Shown here: positions 16,296-25,026 of the stretch, piece by piece
Position numbering within the stretch: the stretch's first letter is position 1
How the letters are laid out: each line of letters starts with the position of its first letter
Origin: Bacilli bacterium
GTDB taxonomy: Bacteria > Bacillota_I > Bacilli_A > RF39 > UBA660
Direction of reading: 5' to 3'
Length of the DNA: 64,000 bases
Assembly (NCBI GenBank): GCA_028694645.1
Contig: JAQVKM010000002.1
Location: 48,149-112,148, forward strand
Program-made: the position numbers and the translations under genes
Notes under the pieces: model-generated
What the model was told of the DNA's origin: nothing
The model's input: the letters and a program-made list of their open reading frames with translations, nothing else
Databases searched by the model: none

Positions 16296-17086
16296 ATTTC
16301 TTTCTTACTCATGATTAAGTTATTCAACAATTCATTTACTTTATTATTCATTAAATTAAACCAATCGTTACCAAATATTTTTCTTAAAATATCTAATGTA
16401 TCTAATCTATTATTAATATATAAAATAAAGAAGTTGGCAAATTGTTCATCATATATTTTTTTATAATCTAATTCTTTTACATTGTTAAGTAATTTTTTCT
16501 TATCAAAATAATATTCTGGATTATGAACTGCGGGTAATTTAAGAATATTTCCATCAACTGTTGGAAATGCTGTAGCCTGCCACATAGAACTTATAATGTC
16601 TGACAATGGATTTTTATCTTCCATTTTATTTTTTTCATTACATATATACTCAAGTAAAATCCTTAACCTAGCATTTGAATGTTTTATGTTATTGATAGTT
16701 AATTCTAAATTATTTTCATTTAGTGCATTATTTTTGGCATTATTTACTATTTGTTCAAAATCATTAGGAACATTTGTATCATCAATTAAATTTAAAACCG
16801 CATGTCCTAATTCATGTCCTATAACATAGTCATCATCACTTGTTTTAATTGATAATGCTTTAAAATTAGCCATATAATTACTAGAAGACGAATTTGTTTC
16901 AAATATTTTAAAGTTTTCATTATAATTTAATAAATTAATAAAATTTTGTTTAAATTCTATATTTTTTATATTACTTAAAAATTTAATAATTCTTGCTATT
17001 ACAGCTTCATTATTTCCAAACCCCTTTTGCTCATTTTCATCAAATATAAAATTGTTTATTATATCTAATTTTATTTTTTCATTCAT
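16274..17086 (-). CDS. Putative cytosolic zinc metalloprotease (HELGH zincin), family not recognised
   Basis: 270 residues with no signal peptide or membrane helix. A perfect HExxH motif is present in DYVIGHELGHAVLNL (His91, Glu92, His95), and a plausible third ligand is Glu214 in DEQFANFF, which resembles the ExxAxxFA helix of ImmA/IrrE-type minigluzincins. The distance between the two (about 120 residues) is longer than in ImmA. There is no helix-turn-helix domain. It forms its own transcript between the VTC operon and ileS. Candidate roles are regulator cleavage or an intracellular peptidase; all are inference from the motif. Confidence 0.6.
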   Translation of the reverse strand: MNEKIKLDIINNFIFDENEQKGFGNNEAVIARIIKFLSNIKNIEFKQNFINLLNYNENFKIFETNSSSSNYMANFKALSIKTSDDDYVIGHELGHAVLNLIDDTNVPNDFEQIVNNAKNNALNENNLELTINNIKHSNARLRILLEYICNEKNKMEDKNPLSDIISSMWQATAFPTVDGNILKLPAVHNPEYYFDKKKLLNNVKELDYKKIYDEQFANFFILYINNRLDTLDILRKIFGNDWFNLMNNKVNELLNNLIMSKKEIKTTNIK

Positions 17087-17109
17087 AATACCACCTAATT
17101 TATTATAAC

Positions 17110-17148
17110 AAAAAAAAAGATATATTTAAACATTTAAACATATCCTTT
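17110..17148 (-). terminator. ileS terminator
   Basis: On the minus strand GATATGTTTAAA and TTTAAATATATC arms with a 2-base centre, followed by a T-run, just after the ileS stop. Confidence 0.75.
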
Positions 17149-17153
17149 ACATT

Positions 17154-20100
17154 TTATATTTTTTCTACATCTAATTTGAAATCATGACCATTTAAATCAA
17201 AATTATTTTTCAAATCTTCCTTTAATTCTATTGATACAGATAGAGTTTCACTTTTAATGAATTCTTCAAATTTTAAAATTGTTTTATTTATTTCATCATC
17301 ACCACTATAATATATTTTAATTCTATCAACAACATTAAAATCTTTTTCTTTTCTTAAATTTTGAACTTTAGAAATCATTTCTCTAGCTAGACCTTCTAAT
17401 ATCAAATCTTCTGTTAAGTTAGTATCTAATATTATAAAATTATTATCTAATGTAGCCACATTAAATCCTTCTTTAGACGAAACTCTTATATCAACCAATT
17501 CATTATTTATTTCATATTTATTTCCTAATACTTCAAGTTCAATTGTTTCTTTATCTTGAAGTCTAGATATTTCTGTTTGACTTAAATTAGCTAAGGCTTT
17601 TGAATATTCTTGAATGTTTGAACCAAATATAGGACCAGCTAGTTTAAAGTTTGGCTTTATACTAAAATTCATATAATTACTTATATCATTAATAAATGTA
17701 ACTTTTTTAACATTTAATTCTTCTTCAATAAGCTCGACTAAATCTTTAATTAGTTCTTCATTTTTTGAATCAATTAAAACTTCAGATATTGGTTGTCTAA
17801 CTTTAATCTTAGTTTCTTCTCTAACATTTCTTCCTAAACTAATTAAGTCTCTAACTAAATCCATTCTATCTTCAATTCTTTCATCAATCATATTCTCATC
17901 AAATGTTGGGAAATCAGCTAAATGAACTGATTCTTCTTCTGTTAATTTAATATATATTTCTTCAGTAGTATAAGGTATTACAGGAGCACATAACTTACAT
18001 AAGCCTGTTAACACTTCATATGTTGTTTGATATACCGCCTTTTTTGAATCATCTAAAATTGATGACCAAAATCTACTTCTATTTCTTCTTATATACCAAT
18101 TAGATAAATCATCAGACACAAATGAAGTTACTGTTTTAACTACTTCATTTAAATCGTACTTTTCATATGCATTAGTTATATTTTTAACTAGCTTATTATA
18201 TTTTGATAGTAACCATTTATCTATCTCTTCCCTATTTTCATATGAAACATTACATTCATCTATATTAATATTATCAGCATTAGCATACATTTGAAAAAAT
18301 GAATAAGTATTTTTAAATGGATTAAAGAATTTAGAATGAACTTCTTTACAACCATTAGAATCATATTTTAAAGGCGTCCATACAGGTGATGCTTGTAACA
18401 GATAGAATCTTACAATATCTGCACCAAATTCTTTAAGTTCAATTGTTGGATCAACAACATTTCCTGTTGATTTACTCATTTTTTTACCATATTGATCTAA
18501 CACCATATCATTTACAAGAACATTTTTGAAACTAGATTTTCCAGAAATTATTGTTGAAATACAAAGTAATGAATTAAACCAACCTCTTGTTTGATCTATT
18601 CCTTCTGCTATAAAGTCTGCTGGGAATTGTGATTCAAATAATTCTTTATTTTCAAATGGATAATGGAATTGAGCATATGGCATTGCTCCACTATCGAACC
18701 AAACATCTAGTACATCTTTAACTCTAGTCATTGATTTACCACATTTTGGACATTTTAAATGTAAATCATCAACATAAGGTCTATGTAATTCAATATCTTT
18801 TACATCTGTATCTTCTATTAACATATCTTGAAGTTCACTTAATGAACCTATTACATGCTTTTCATTGCATTCATCACATATCCAAATAGGCATTGGACAT
18901 CCCCAATATCTATTTCTACTAATTCCCCAGTCAACCATATTTTCTAACCAGTTATTAAATCTTTTTGTTCCAACATAATCAGGATACCAATTTATTTTTT
19001 TATTTGCTTCAATTATTTTATCTTTATATGCTGTTGTTTTAATATACCATGCTGGTTTTGCATAATAAATAAGTGGAGAATGACATCTCCAGCAATGTGG
19101 ATAATCATGAGTTATCTTTAGTTTTTTAAATAATTTATCATTTTCTTTTAACCATTTAATTATATCTATTTCTAATTCAGATTCAGTAACTAGTCTACCT
19201 TTCCAAGGTCCTTCTAAATAACATCCATCTTTTCCAACAGGATTTATAAATGATATGTTGTTTTCTCTTGCAACTCTATTATCATCTTCACCATAAGCAG
19301 GAGCTATATGAACGATACCAGTACCATCAGAATCAGTTACATAATTATCACTTATAACTTCGAAAGCTTTTCCTTGAACATCAACAAAAGGCATTAATTG
19401 TTCATATTTTATACCAGCTAAATCTTTTCCTAAGTATTCTTCAATTACTGTATAATCTTCTCCCAATACTTTATCAGCTAAAGTTTCAGCTAAAATAAAT
19501 TTATATCCCATCGATTCAACTTTAATATATTTTAAATCTGGATTAACACATATAGCTACATTTGCTAGCAAAGTCCATGGTGTTGTTGTCCATACTAAGA
19601 AATAAACATCTTCATCAGCTTTTTTAAATGGAACTATTACAGTATTAACAGAATCTTGTTCATAACCTTGAGATACTTCATTAGCTGATAATTCTGTTCC
19701 ACATCTTGGACAATAAGGTAAGACTTTATCTCCATGATAAATTAACCCTTTTTTATCCATTTCTTTAATTAACCACCACTCTGTTTCAATAAATTCATTA
19801 CTACAAGTAACATATGGATGATCGCAATCTATAAATTGTCCCATCATATCAGTTACTTGATTAATATCATCTATATTAAGTGCTGTTGCTTTATTACATT
19901 CTTTACAAAAATTTTCAATACCAAAATTTTCAATATCAGCTTTAGTTTTAAATCCTAGTTTTTTTTCAACATTTACTTCAATAGGTAAACCATGAGTATC
20001 AAGTCCTATTTTTCTTAAAACTTTATATCCTTTCATAGTTTGATATTTACAAAATGAATCTTTTATTGTTTTAGATAAAACATGGTGAATTCCAGGTTTT

Positions 20101-20258
20101 GCATTTGCATAAATAGGACCGTCATAAAAAACCCAAGTTTCATTATTTTTTCTATTTTCAATTGTTTTGTCTAAAATGTTTATTTGTTTCCATTTTTTTA
20201 ATATATCTGCTTCTACCTCGCTAGTATGTCTTTTATCTAATTCTTCAAATTTTTTCAT
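17154..20258 (-). CDS. ileS: Isoleucyl-tRNA synthetase, type 2 (IleRS2), with GIHH signature
   Basis: 1034 residues, full length. It charges tRNA-Ile. The catalytic domain opens YDGPIYANAKPGIHHVLSKT, and the HIGH-equivalent is G56-I57-H58-H59 and not HxGH. The second class I motif KMSKS is normal (GKKMSKSTGN). The CP1 editing domain and zinc-ribbon-like Cys pairs (CPRCG, CDEC, CPKCG) are present. The C-terminal region resembles eukaryote-like/type-2 IleRS, not the short bacterial type 1. Type-2 enzymes tolerate mupirocin, and a swapped GxHH signature has been described as causing hyper-resistance. The gene lies behind a T-box (specifier AUC) and has its own terminator. RBS GGGAGGT. Confidence 0.9.
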   Translation of the reverse strand: MKKFEELDKRHTSEVEADILKKWKQINILDKTIENRKNNETWVFYDGPIYANAKPGIHHVLSKTIKDSFCKYQTMKGYKVLRKIGLDTHGLPIEVNVEKKLGFKTKADIENFGIENFCKECNKATALNIDDINQVTDMMGQFIDCDHPYVTCSNEFIETEWWLIKEMDKKGLIYHGDKVLPYCPRCGTELSANEVSQGYEQDSVNTVIVPFKKADEDVYFLVWTTTPWTLLANVAICVNPDLKYIKVESMGYKFILAETLADKVLGEDYTVIEEYLGKDLAGIKYEQLMPFVDVQGKAFEVISDNYVTDSDGTGIVHIAPAYGEDDNRVARENNISFINPVGKDGCYLEGPWKGRLVTESELEIDIIKWLKENDKLFKKLKITHDYPHCWRCHSPLIYYAKPAWYIKTTAYKDKIIEANKKINWYPDYVGTKRFNNWLENMVDWGISRNRYWGCPMPIWICDECNEKHVIGSLSELQDMLIEDTDVKDIELHRPYVDDLHLKCPKCGKSMTRVKDVLDVWFDSGAMPYAQFHYPFENKELFESQFPADFIAEGIDQTRGWFNSLLCISTIISGKSSFKNVLVNDMVLDQYGKKMSKSTGNVVDPTIELKEFGADIVRFYLLQASPVWTPLKYDSNGCKEVHSKFFNPFKNTYSFFQMYANADNINIDECNVSYENREEIDKWLLSKYNKLVKNITNAYEKYDLNEVVKTVTSFVSDDLSNWYIRRNRSRFWSSILDDSKKAVYQTTYEVLTGLCKLCAPVIPYTTEEIYIKLTEEESVHLADFPTFDENMIDERIEDRMDLVRDLISLGRNVREETKIKVRQPISEVLIDSKNEELIKDLVELIEEELNVKKVTFINDISNYMNFSIKPNFKLAGPIFGSNIQEYSKALANLSQTEISRLQDKETIELEVLGNKYEINNELVDIRVSSKEGFNVATLDNNFIILDTNLTEDLILEGLAREMISKVQNLRKEKDFNVVDRIKIYYSGDDEINKTILKFEEFIKSETLSVSIELKEDLKNNFDLNGHDFKLDVEKI

Positions 20259-20287
20259 ATTTACCTCCCTAAATTATATTTATATAC

Positions 20288-20478
20288 AAAAAAAACACAT
20301 CCATATAAGGACGTGATTACGTGGTACCACCTTATTTTTTTCTCAAAACTATAACGCGTTACCGTTTTTTCCTAATATCAGAAAAACACATTAAGAGTGA
20401 TTCATATATTAATTCAATGTTTGTTTCCATCAACCACAAACTTTCTATAATATCCATAATATATCGTCTCTATCATTT
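20288..20478 (-). promoter_or_regulatory. T-box riboswitch (Ile) upstream of ileS
   Basis: Read on the minus strand, stem I runs from AGAG/ATATAT to the returning ATATAT/CTCT arm. A GAAUCA specifier loop contains AUC (Ile). The conserved T-box core AAGGTGGTACCACG is at about 20320-20334. The last element is a terminator, CACGTCC / GGATGTG plus T-run, at 20288-20314. Uncharged tRNA-Ile should pair with AUC and with the bulge, preventing termination. The element starts immediately after the divIVA stop, so read-through from divIVA would also be controlled by it. Confidence 0.93.
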
Positions 20479-20481
20479 GTT

Positions 20482-20931
20482 TTAAATTTCTATATCATCC
20501 ATCTCATCTACAACTTGCATTTGAGCTTCTATAATATCTTTAACTCTTCTTTTAAAAATATTTATATTTCTTCTTAGCAAATTAGCTTCTTGCTCTGCTT
20601 TTTCAGCTTTAAGTAAAGCCTCATTAATAATTCTATTAGCTTTTCCTCGAGCATCTTCAATCATAGCTTCACTTTCAGTATGAGCAGAATATTTAATTTG
20701 CTCAGAAGTTTTTTCGGCCATAATCATAGCTTTATTCAAAGTTGCTTCCATTCTCTCATATTGCATTAGTTTTTGTTTCAAAGCTTGGTTTTCTTTTTGA
20801 AGTTCAACATTTTTAATATCTTTGTTTTTATTTTCTTCAACCATATCTTCAACTTTACCGATGATATTGTCCAAAAATTTGTTTACTTCTTCAGGATTGT
20901 AGCCGTGAAGTGTTTTACTAAATTTCTCCAT
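20482..20931 (-). CDS. divIVA: DivIVA-family cell-pole/septum protein
   Basis: 149 residues. The N-terminal membrane-curvature domain is recognisable in FSKTLHGYNPEEVNKFLDNI (residues 4-23 region), followed by long coiled coil (about 25-140) with heptads such as ENQALKQKLMQYERM and KAEKAEQEANLLRR. DivIVA marks negatively curved membrane at septum and poles. Here it comes after sepF, the usual Gram-positive division-cluster order though shortened (no ylmG or ylmH between). RBS GAGGTGAG before ATGGAG. It is short for the family but complete. Confidence 0.88.
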   Translation of the reverse strand: MEKFSKTLHGYNPEEVNKFLDNIIGKVEDMVEENKNKDIKNVELQKENQALKQKLMQYERMEATLNKAMIMAEKTSEQIKYSAHTESEAMIEDARGKANRIINEALLKAEKAEQEANLLRRNINIFKRRVKDIIEAQMQVVDEMDDIEI

Positions 20932-20985
20932 CTCTCACCTCTAGGCACTACATATTGTAGCACACTCTTTTCTTCTTATCAAGTA

Positions 20986-21396
20986 TTACCATTCAATATT
21001 TATATCATCGTTATCGTGAATGTCTTTGCCGGCTGTTTCTTGTGTTATTTTGCCTTGAACACTAATATTATTTGGAGTACATAAAAATATACCTCCACCA
21101 ATTTTTTGTAAGTCTCCACCTATGGCATAAATTGTTCCCGCTAGAAAATCAACTATTCTTTTAGCTTGATCAGAAGTAACTCTTTTTAAATTAACAACTA
21201 CCGTGTTACGCATTTTTAAATGATCAGCTATTTGTTGAGATTCTGAATAAGCTCTTGGTTCTAGTAAAATCATTTTGCTAAAACCTTCATTTTCATTTAA
21301 TGCTTCTTCAGGATTCAATTCATAATATTCATCACCAGATATTTCATTAGTGAAAACATCATTATCGTTTGATAAAATTTTATTTAAAAGTCCCAT
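20986..21396 (-). CDS. sepF: SepF, FtsZ-associated septum protein
   Basis: 136 residues. The N-terminal part is acidic and the C-terminal SepF core (about 45-130) contains [50 protein letters not shown] and IFLCTPNNI, which are family-diagnostic. SepF polymerises into rings, tethers FtsZ to the membrane and shapes the septum. The amphipathic N-terminal membrane-targeting helix is seen in MGLLNKIL. It sits upstream of divIVA in the same direction. RBS GAGGAGG. Confidence 0.93.
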   Translation of the reverse strand: MGLLNKILSNDNDVFTNEISGDEYYELNPEEALNENEGFSKMILLEPRAYSESQQIADHLKMRNTVVVNLKRVTSDQAKRIVDFLAGTIYAIGGDLQKIGGGIFLCTPNNISVQGKITQETAGKDIHDNDDINIEW

Positions 21397-21492
21397 TTAT
21401 ATTCCTCCTCATATTTTTGTTTACCCATTCTATTAACAATTTTAGCATAGATAATTAAAAAAATAAAGATTATTTGTTAAAATATTGAACTT

Positions 21493-22731
21493 TTATTTCA
21501 AATTTTCATCTATAGGCAATTTAATTGTTACAATAGTACCTTTGTTTTTTGAGGATTTGTATTTTATTGTTCCATTATGTAATTTTAGGATTTCTTTTGA
21601 CAAATATACTCCTAAACCAGAACCCCTTTTTTTTGTTGTGAAAAATGGCTGAAATAATCCTGCCAATTCTTCTTTCGTCATTCCATCACCATTATCCTCT
21701 ATGACTACAAAAACATTATTATTCTTTTTATAATATGATACTTTGATTTGGCCGTTATTTGATATTGATTCCAAGCTATTTTTGATTATATTAACAAAAA
21801 CTTGTTTAAGTCTATTGAAATCTCCATCAATAAATATTTCCTCTTTTTCTAAAAACTCTATTTTAATATTTTTGTCTTCTAATATAGGTTTAAAATTTTT
21901 TATTACTTCTTCTATTAATAATTCTAAATCCATTATTTCTTTTTTTATTTCAATTCTATTAATTGATAAAAAATCCTCTAACAAAACAAGAAGCCTATTA
22001 ATTTCAGATTTTAATATAGGAATATATCTTCTGCTATGATCTTTACTATTAATATCAAACATATCTAAATATCCCTTACAAACAGCTATAGGATTTTTTA
22101 TTTCATGTGTTATTTTAAATAATGATTGATACATTATTTTTTCTTCTTCTACTTTATTTATCATTTTATGCATATTAATTATTTCTTCAGTTTTAAAAAA
22201 CAAAAAGATAGTAAATTGATAAATCACAATTAATAAAAATATTAATGATAAAGCTGTTATAAATGGATATTCATGATTTAAAAACAAATTATTATTCATT
22301 GATAAATATATACTCAAAAAAATTGTTTTAACTATTATGAATATTTTTAATAGCAATAAATCTTTTTTATTTTTAAACAAAGATCCAACAATATAGTATA
22401 TTCCATATTCTAAAACCAACAAAGAAGCACTTATATCAAAATAATTATTATAGTAAAAAACTAATATCATTGATATTGATGCAATGATCAAATATCTTTT
22501 CTTAACATATGCTATTGTAAGTGGAATATTGATTAAAATAAAAGGTATTTCATTAACCATTAGAAAACTATATTTAATTAATAAATATACTATACTTATT
22601 AAAGAAAAATCTAGAAATAAATCTTGTTTTTTATTATTTAACATATGAGAAATTAATTCAAATAATAAGTAAGAAAATAAAGGAAACAATATAAAAATAG
22701 AACTTAAAATTATTGATTCACATATATTCAT
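21493..22731 (-). CDS. Orphan membrane sensor histidine kinase
   Basis: 412 residues. About five to six membrane helices fill residues 1-180 with only short loops, so it likely senses something in or at the membrane. HisKA follows with the phospho-acceptor His209 in FKITHEIKNPIAVCKGYLD. HATPase_c has N-box NIIKNSLESI, G1 IEDNGDGM, F-box FFTTKKRGSGLG and G2. The arrangement resembles KinB-like and other multi-TM kinases. No response regulator gene is adjacent, so the partner must be elsewhere. The gene is alone between sepF and an EIIB-like gene. Confidence 0.85.
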   Translation of the reverse strand: MNICESIILSSIFILFPLFSYLLFELISHMLNNKKQDLFLDFSLISIVYLLIKYSFLMVNEIPFILINIPLTIAYVKKRYLIIASISMILVFYYNNYFDISASLLVLEYGIYYIVGSLFKNKKDLLLLKIFIIVKTIFLSIYLSMNNNLFLNHEYPFITALSLIFLLIVIYQFTIFLFFKTEEIINMHKMINKVEEEKIMYQSLFKITHEIKNPIAVCKGYLDMFDINSKDHSRRYIPILKSEINRLLVLLEDFLSINRIEIKKEIMDLELLIEEVIKNFKPILEDKNIKIEFLEKEEIFIDGDFNRLKQVFVNIIKNSLESISNNGQIKVSYYKKNNNVFVVIEDNGDGMTKEELAGLFQPFFTTKKRGSGLGVYLSKEILKLHNGTIKYKSSKNKGTIVTIKLPIDENLK

Positions 22732-22785
22732 TTTATCACCTCGACATAATTATACATTTTTTATATGTCATATTTTGTCGAAAAA

Positions 22786-22810
22786 AAAAAGAAATATAAT
22801 TATTTCTTCA
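22786..22810 (-). terminator. Terminator after the EIIB-like gene
   Basis: AAGAAATA, loop ATTA, TATTTCTT on the minus strand, followed by a T-run; it overlaps the gene's final codons. Confidence 0.7.
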
Positions 22811-23120
22811 TTAAATCATCTATTTGTTTTTTTAACTGTTTAGCTCCATCTCCTAAAATTATTTTTAATTGATTATCAATTTCAACAATTCCTTGAGCTC
22901 CCATTTTTTGAATAGCTTCTTTATTAACTTTTTCTACATCAACTAAATTAACTACAAATCTTGATTTGTTAAATTCATAATCAATTATATTATTTTTTCC
23001 ACCTAAATTACTAACTAATTTATTAACTTCAATTTTAAAATCTTTATTTCTAGATTTAGTTATGGCAAAAGCTATAATAAGTGCAACAGCTATTATTACT
23101 AAATATTGTATCCATTCCAT
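22800..23120 (-). CDS. Membrane-anchored PTS EIIB-like protein lacking the phospho-cysteine
   Basis: 106 residues from ATG at 23120, which has AGGTGAT in front; the longer frame has no RBS. One N-terminal helix (4-22) is followed by a domain of about 75 residues that follows the glucose-type EIIB pattern: NLGGKNNI, SRFVVNLVD (for TRLRVTVKD), INKE/AIQKMGAQGIVEIDNQLKIILGDGAKQL. The Cys that accepts phosphate in EIIB, just before the TRLR segment, is replaced by Asn-Lys, and the protein has no cysteine at all. Small TM-EIIB proteins are known from Mollicutes-like genomes. A regulatory or structural role is likelier than phosphotransfer. Confidence 0.7.
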   Translation of the reverse strand: MEWIQYLVIIAVALIIAFAITKSRNKDFKIEVNKLVSNLGGKNNIIDYEFNKSRFVVNLVDVEKVNKEAIQKMGAQGIVEIDNQLKIILGDGAKQLKKQIDDLMKK

Positions 23121-23223
23121 TTTATCACCTGGTAATAATTGTACTACAAAAATCAATAATTTGCAATTCATAGTTTTTTTAATATAATATCTTTTTTTGT
23201 ATATTATAATAATGGTGATAAAT

Positions 23224-24345
23224 ATGAATATTATATCTAAATTTAAAATTGAAAAATATTTAATTGTTTTATTATTTGTATTTATTTTGATCAGTTTAAT
23301 ATGTATTAATAGTGCTGAAATTTTATTAGAAGATAAAACTCAACACTTAGTATTAAAACAATTAATATGGTATATCTTTGGTATATTCGTTATTATTTTG
23401 ATTATATCCGTTAAAAATAATTTTATAATAAAACACATAGTTATATTTTATATAATAGGTAATTTTTTGTTATTATGTCTTCTTTTATTTGCAAAGCCAA
23501 TTAATGATGCAAGATGCTGGTTTACAATAAATGGCATTGGAACAATTCAACCAAGCGAATTTATGAAAATAATTTTAATAATTTTTTTAAGCAAATTAAC
23601 AAGTGATTTCAATCTCAAAAGACCTAGCCCTAATTTAAAAGAAGAATTTATTTTTTTAATTACTATTATTTTAATTATATTACCACCAAGTTTACTAACT
23701 TTTTTAGAACCAGATACAGGTGTTGTATTAATATATATTTTAATAACAACAACTATTTTATTTATTTCTGGCATAAGATATAGGTGGTTTTTAATGTTAA
23801 TGTTTATTTGTTTTTTATTTTTAGCTACTTTGGGTATAACATATTATATTAATAAAGATTTATTTATTAAACTGTTTGGAACAGACTTTTTTCTTAGAAT
23901 AGATCGTTTATTAGATTGGTCAAGTAAATCAGGATATCAACTTGAAAACGGATTGGTGTCTATTGGTTCGGCTGGTTTTTTTGGACATGGTTTAAATAAA
24001 ACTCCACTATATTTTCCAGAGCCACATACAGATTTTGTATTCGCCGTATATAGTAGTAATTTTGGTTTTTTAGGATCACTAATTTTATTTATAGTACTTT
24101 CTTTATTTAATATCAAATTAATTTTAACAGCTATTAAAAATAATCACAATATAAACAAATACATAATTGCTGGTATCGTAGGAATGCTTTTATATCAGCA
24201 ATTTCAAAATATAGGGATGACTTTTGGCTTAATGCCAATTACGGGAATAACACTCCCCTTTATAAGTTATGGTGGTTCTAGTTTAATCAGTTATATGATT
24301 ATGATAGGAATTGTCTTTAATATTTCAAATGAAAACTCAAAATAA
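23224..24345 (+). CDS. rodA: SEDS-family peptidoglycan glycosyltransferase (RodA/FtsW)
   Basis: 373 residues from ATG at 23224 with GGTGATAAAT in front; nine upstream codons are not needed. About ten membrane helices. SEDS blocks are present: GTIQPSEFMKIILIIFLSK, FLEPDTGVVLIY, GYQLENGLVSIGSAGFFGHG, PHTDFVFAVYSSNFGFLGS and the final GITLPFISYGGSSLISYM. It polymerises lipid II with a class B PBP partner. The RodA assignment over FtsW rests on general look and on the lack of division genes beside it, so this is not certain. It is alone on the plus strand and ends at a bidirectional terminator. Confidence 0.85.
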   Translation: MNIISKFKIEKYLIVLLFVFILISLICINSAEILLEDKTQHLVLKQLIWYIFGIFVIILIISVKNNFIIKHIVIFYIIGNFLLLCLLLFAKPINDARCWFTINGIGTIQPSEFMKIILIIFLSKLTSDFNLKRPSPNLKEEFIFLITIILIILPPSLLTFLEPDTGVVLIYILITTTILFISGIRYRWFLMLMFICFLFLATLGITYYINKDLFIKLFGTDFFLRIDRLLDWSSKSGYQLENGLVSIGSAGFFGHGLNKTPLYFPEPHTDFVFAVYSSNFGFLGSLILFIVLSLFNIKLILTAIKNNHNINKYIIAGIVGMLLYQQFQNIGMTFGLMPITGITLPFISYGGSSLISYMIMIGIVFNISNENSK

Positions 24346-24366
24346 CCATTATAAATGGTTATTTTT
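24339..24366. terminator. Bidirectional terminator between rodA and prepilin gene
   Basis: AAATAACCATT, loop ATA, AATGGTTATTT. Stop codons of both converging genes lie in the hairpin. Confidence 0.8.
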
Positions 24367-24736
24367 CTAAGCAATCATCAGCCTCAACTACTGAGTATTC
24401 AGGATCATTATATATATTTATTGTTATTTTCACAACTTTATCAAGTGATATTTCATTTCCGGTTTTAAAATCTTTAATTGGACTAGATATTTCACCTGCA
24501 TTAACTAAAGTTTCTAATTTGATACAATAAGCACGTCCATAATTTAATGGATATGTTGTTTTATTATAATCAAGATAATTACTTGTAGCCGCATATATTG
24601 CTTGTTTATTTAAATCACTAATTTCTTCTTTTTTATTTGATAATTGATTTAAAACACTTGGTATTATCGTTATCATTAAAACTGAAATTATTATTATTAC
24701 AGCTATCATCTCTATTAAAGTAAATCCTTTTTTCAT
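24359..24736 (-). CDS. Prepilin-type (ComGC-like) pseudopilin
   Basis: 125 residues from ATG at 24736, behind AGGTGATACT; the 17 upstream codons are rejected. The class III leader is MKKG/FTLIEMIAVIIIISVLMITIIPSV, with Glu5 of the mature protein. A short globular tail has a Cys pair (Cys near RAYC and near DDCLEK) that may form a disulfide, and size is close to ComGC. There is no comG operon around it. It is encoded singly downstream of rpmF, so the prepilin peptidase and assembly ATPase must lie outside the window. Confidence 0.8.
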   Translation of the reverse strand: MKKGFTLIEMIAVIIIISVLMITIIPSVLNQLSNKKEEISDLNKQAIYAATSNYLDYNKTTYPLNYGRAYCIKLETLVNAGEISSPIKDFKTGNEISLDKVVKITINIYNDPEYSVVEADDCLEK

Positions 24737-24790
24737 AGTATCACCTATCTTCTTAATAATTATATCTTTTTTTTTATAAATATGCAAACA

Positions 24791-24814
24791 AAAAAATAGT
24801 TTAAACTATTTTTC
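24791..24814 (-). terminator. yceD-rpmF terminator
   Basis: AAAATAGTTT and AAACTATTTT, a perfect palindrome flanked by A/T runs and overlapping the rpmF stop. Confidence 0.75.
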
Positions 24815-25009
24815 TTCTTTTGATATAACTTCTTTACCTTTATAAGTTCCACATTCAGCACAAACTCTGTGTGGTCTTACAGCAGCTCCACATTTTGGAC
24901 AATTTGTAACACCATTTTCACTAATTTTATAATGAGTACGGCGTTTTCTTCCTCTTGTTTTACTTACTTTTCTAAAAGGAACAGCAAATAATTGTAATTC
25001 TAATTTCAT
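24806..25009 (-). CDS. rpmF: 50S ribosomal protein L32
   Basis: 67 residues. The L32 core [18 protein letters not shown] is followed by a zinc ribbon with CPKC (39-42 region) and CAEC. Most L32 begin MAVPF; this one has an eight-residue N-terminal extension, MKLELQLF, that the GAGGTG-ATG spacing supports as real, because the next in-frame residues offer no start. It follows yceD, the standard order in Gram-positives. Confidence 0.95.
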   Translation of the reverse strand: MKLELQLFAVPFRKVSKTRGRKRRTHYKISENGVTNCPKCGAAVRPHRVCAECGTYKGKEVISKEEK

Positions 25010-25026
25010 CTATAACACCTCTTCTT

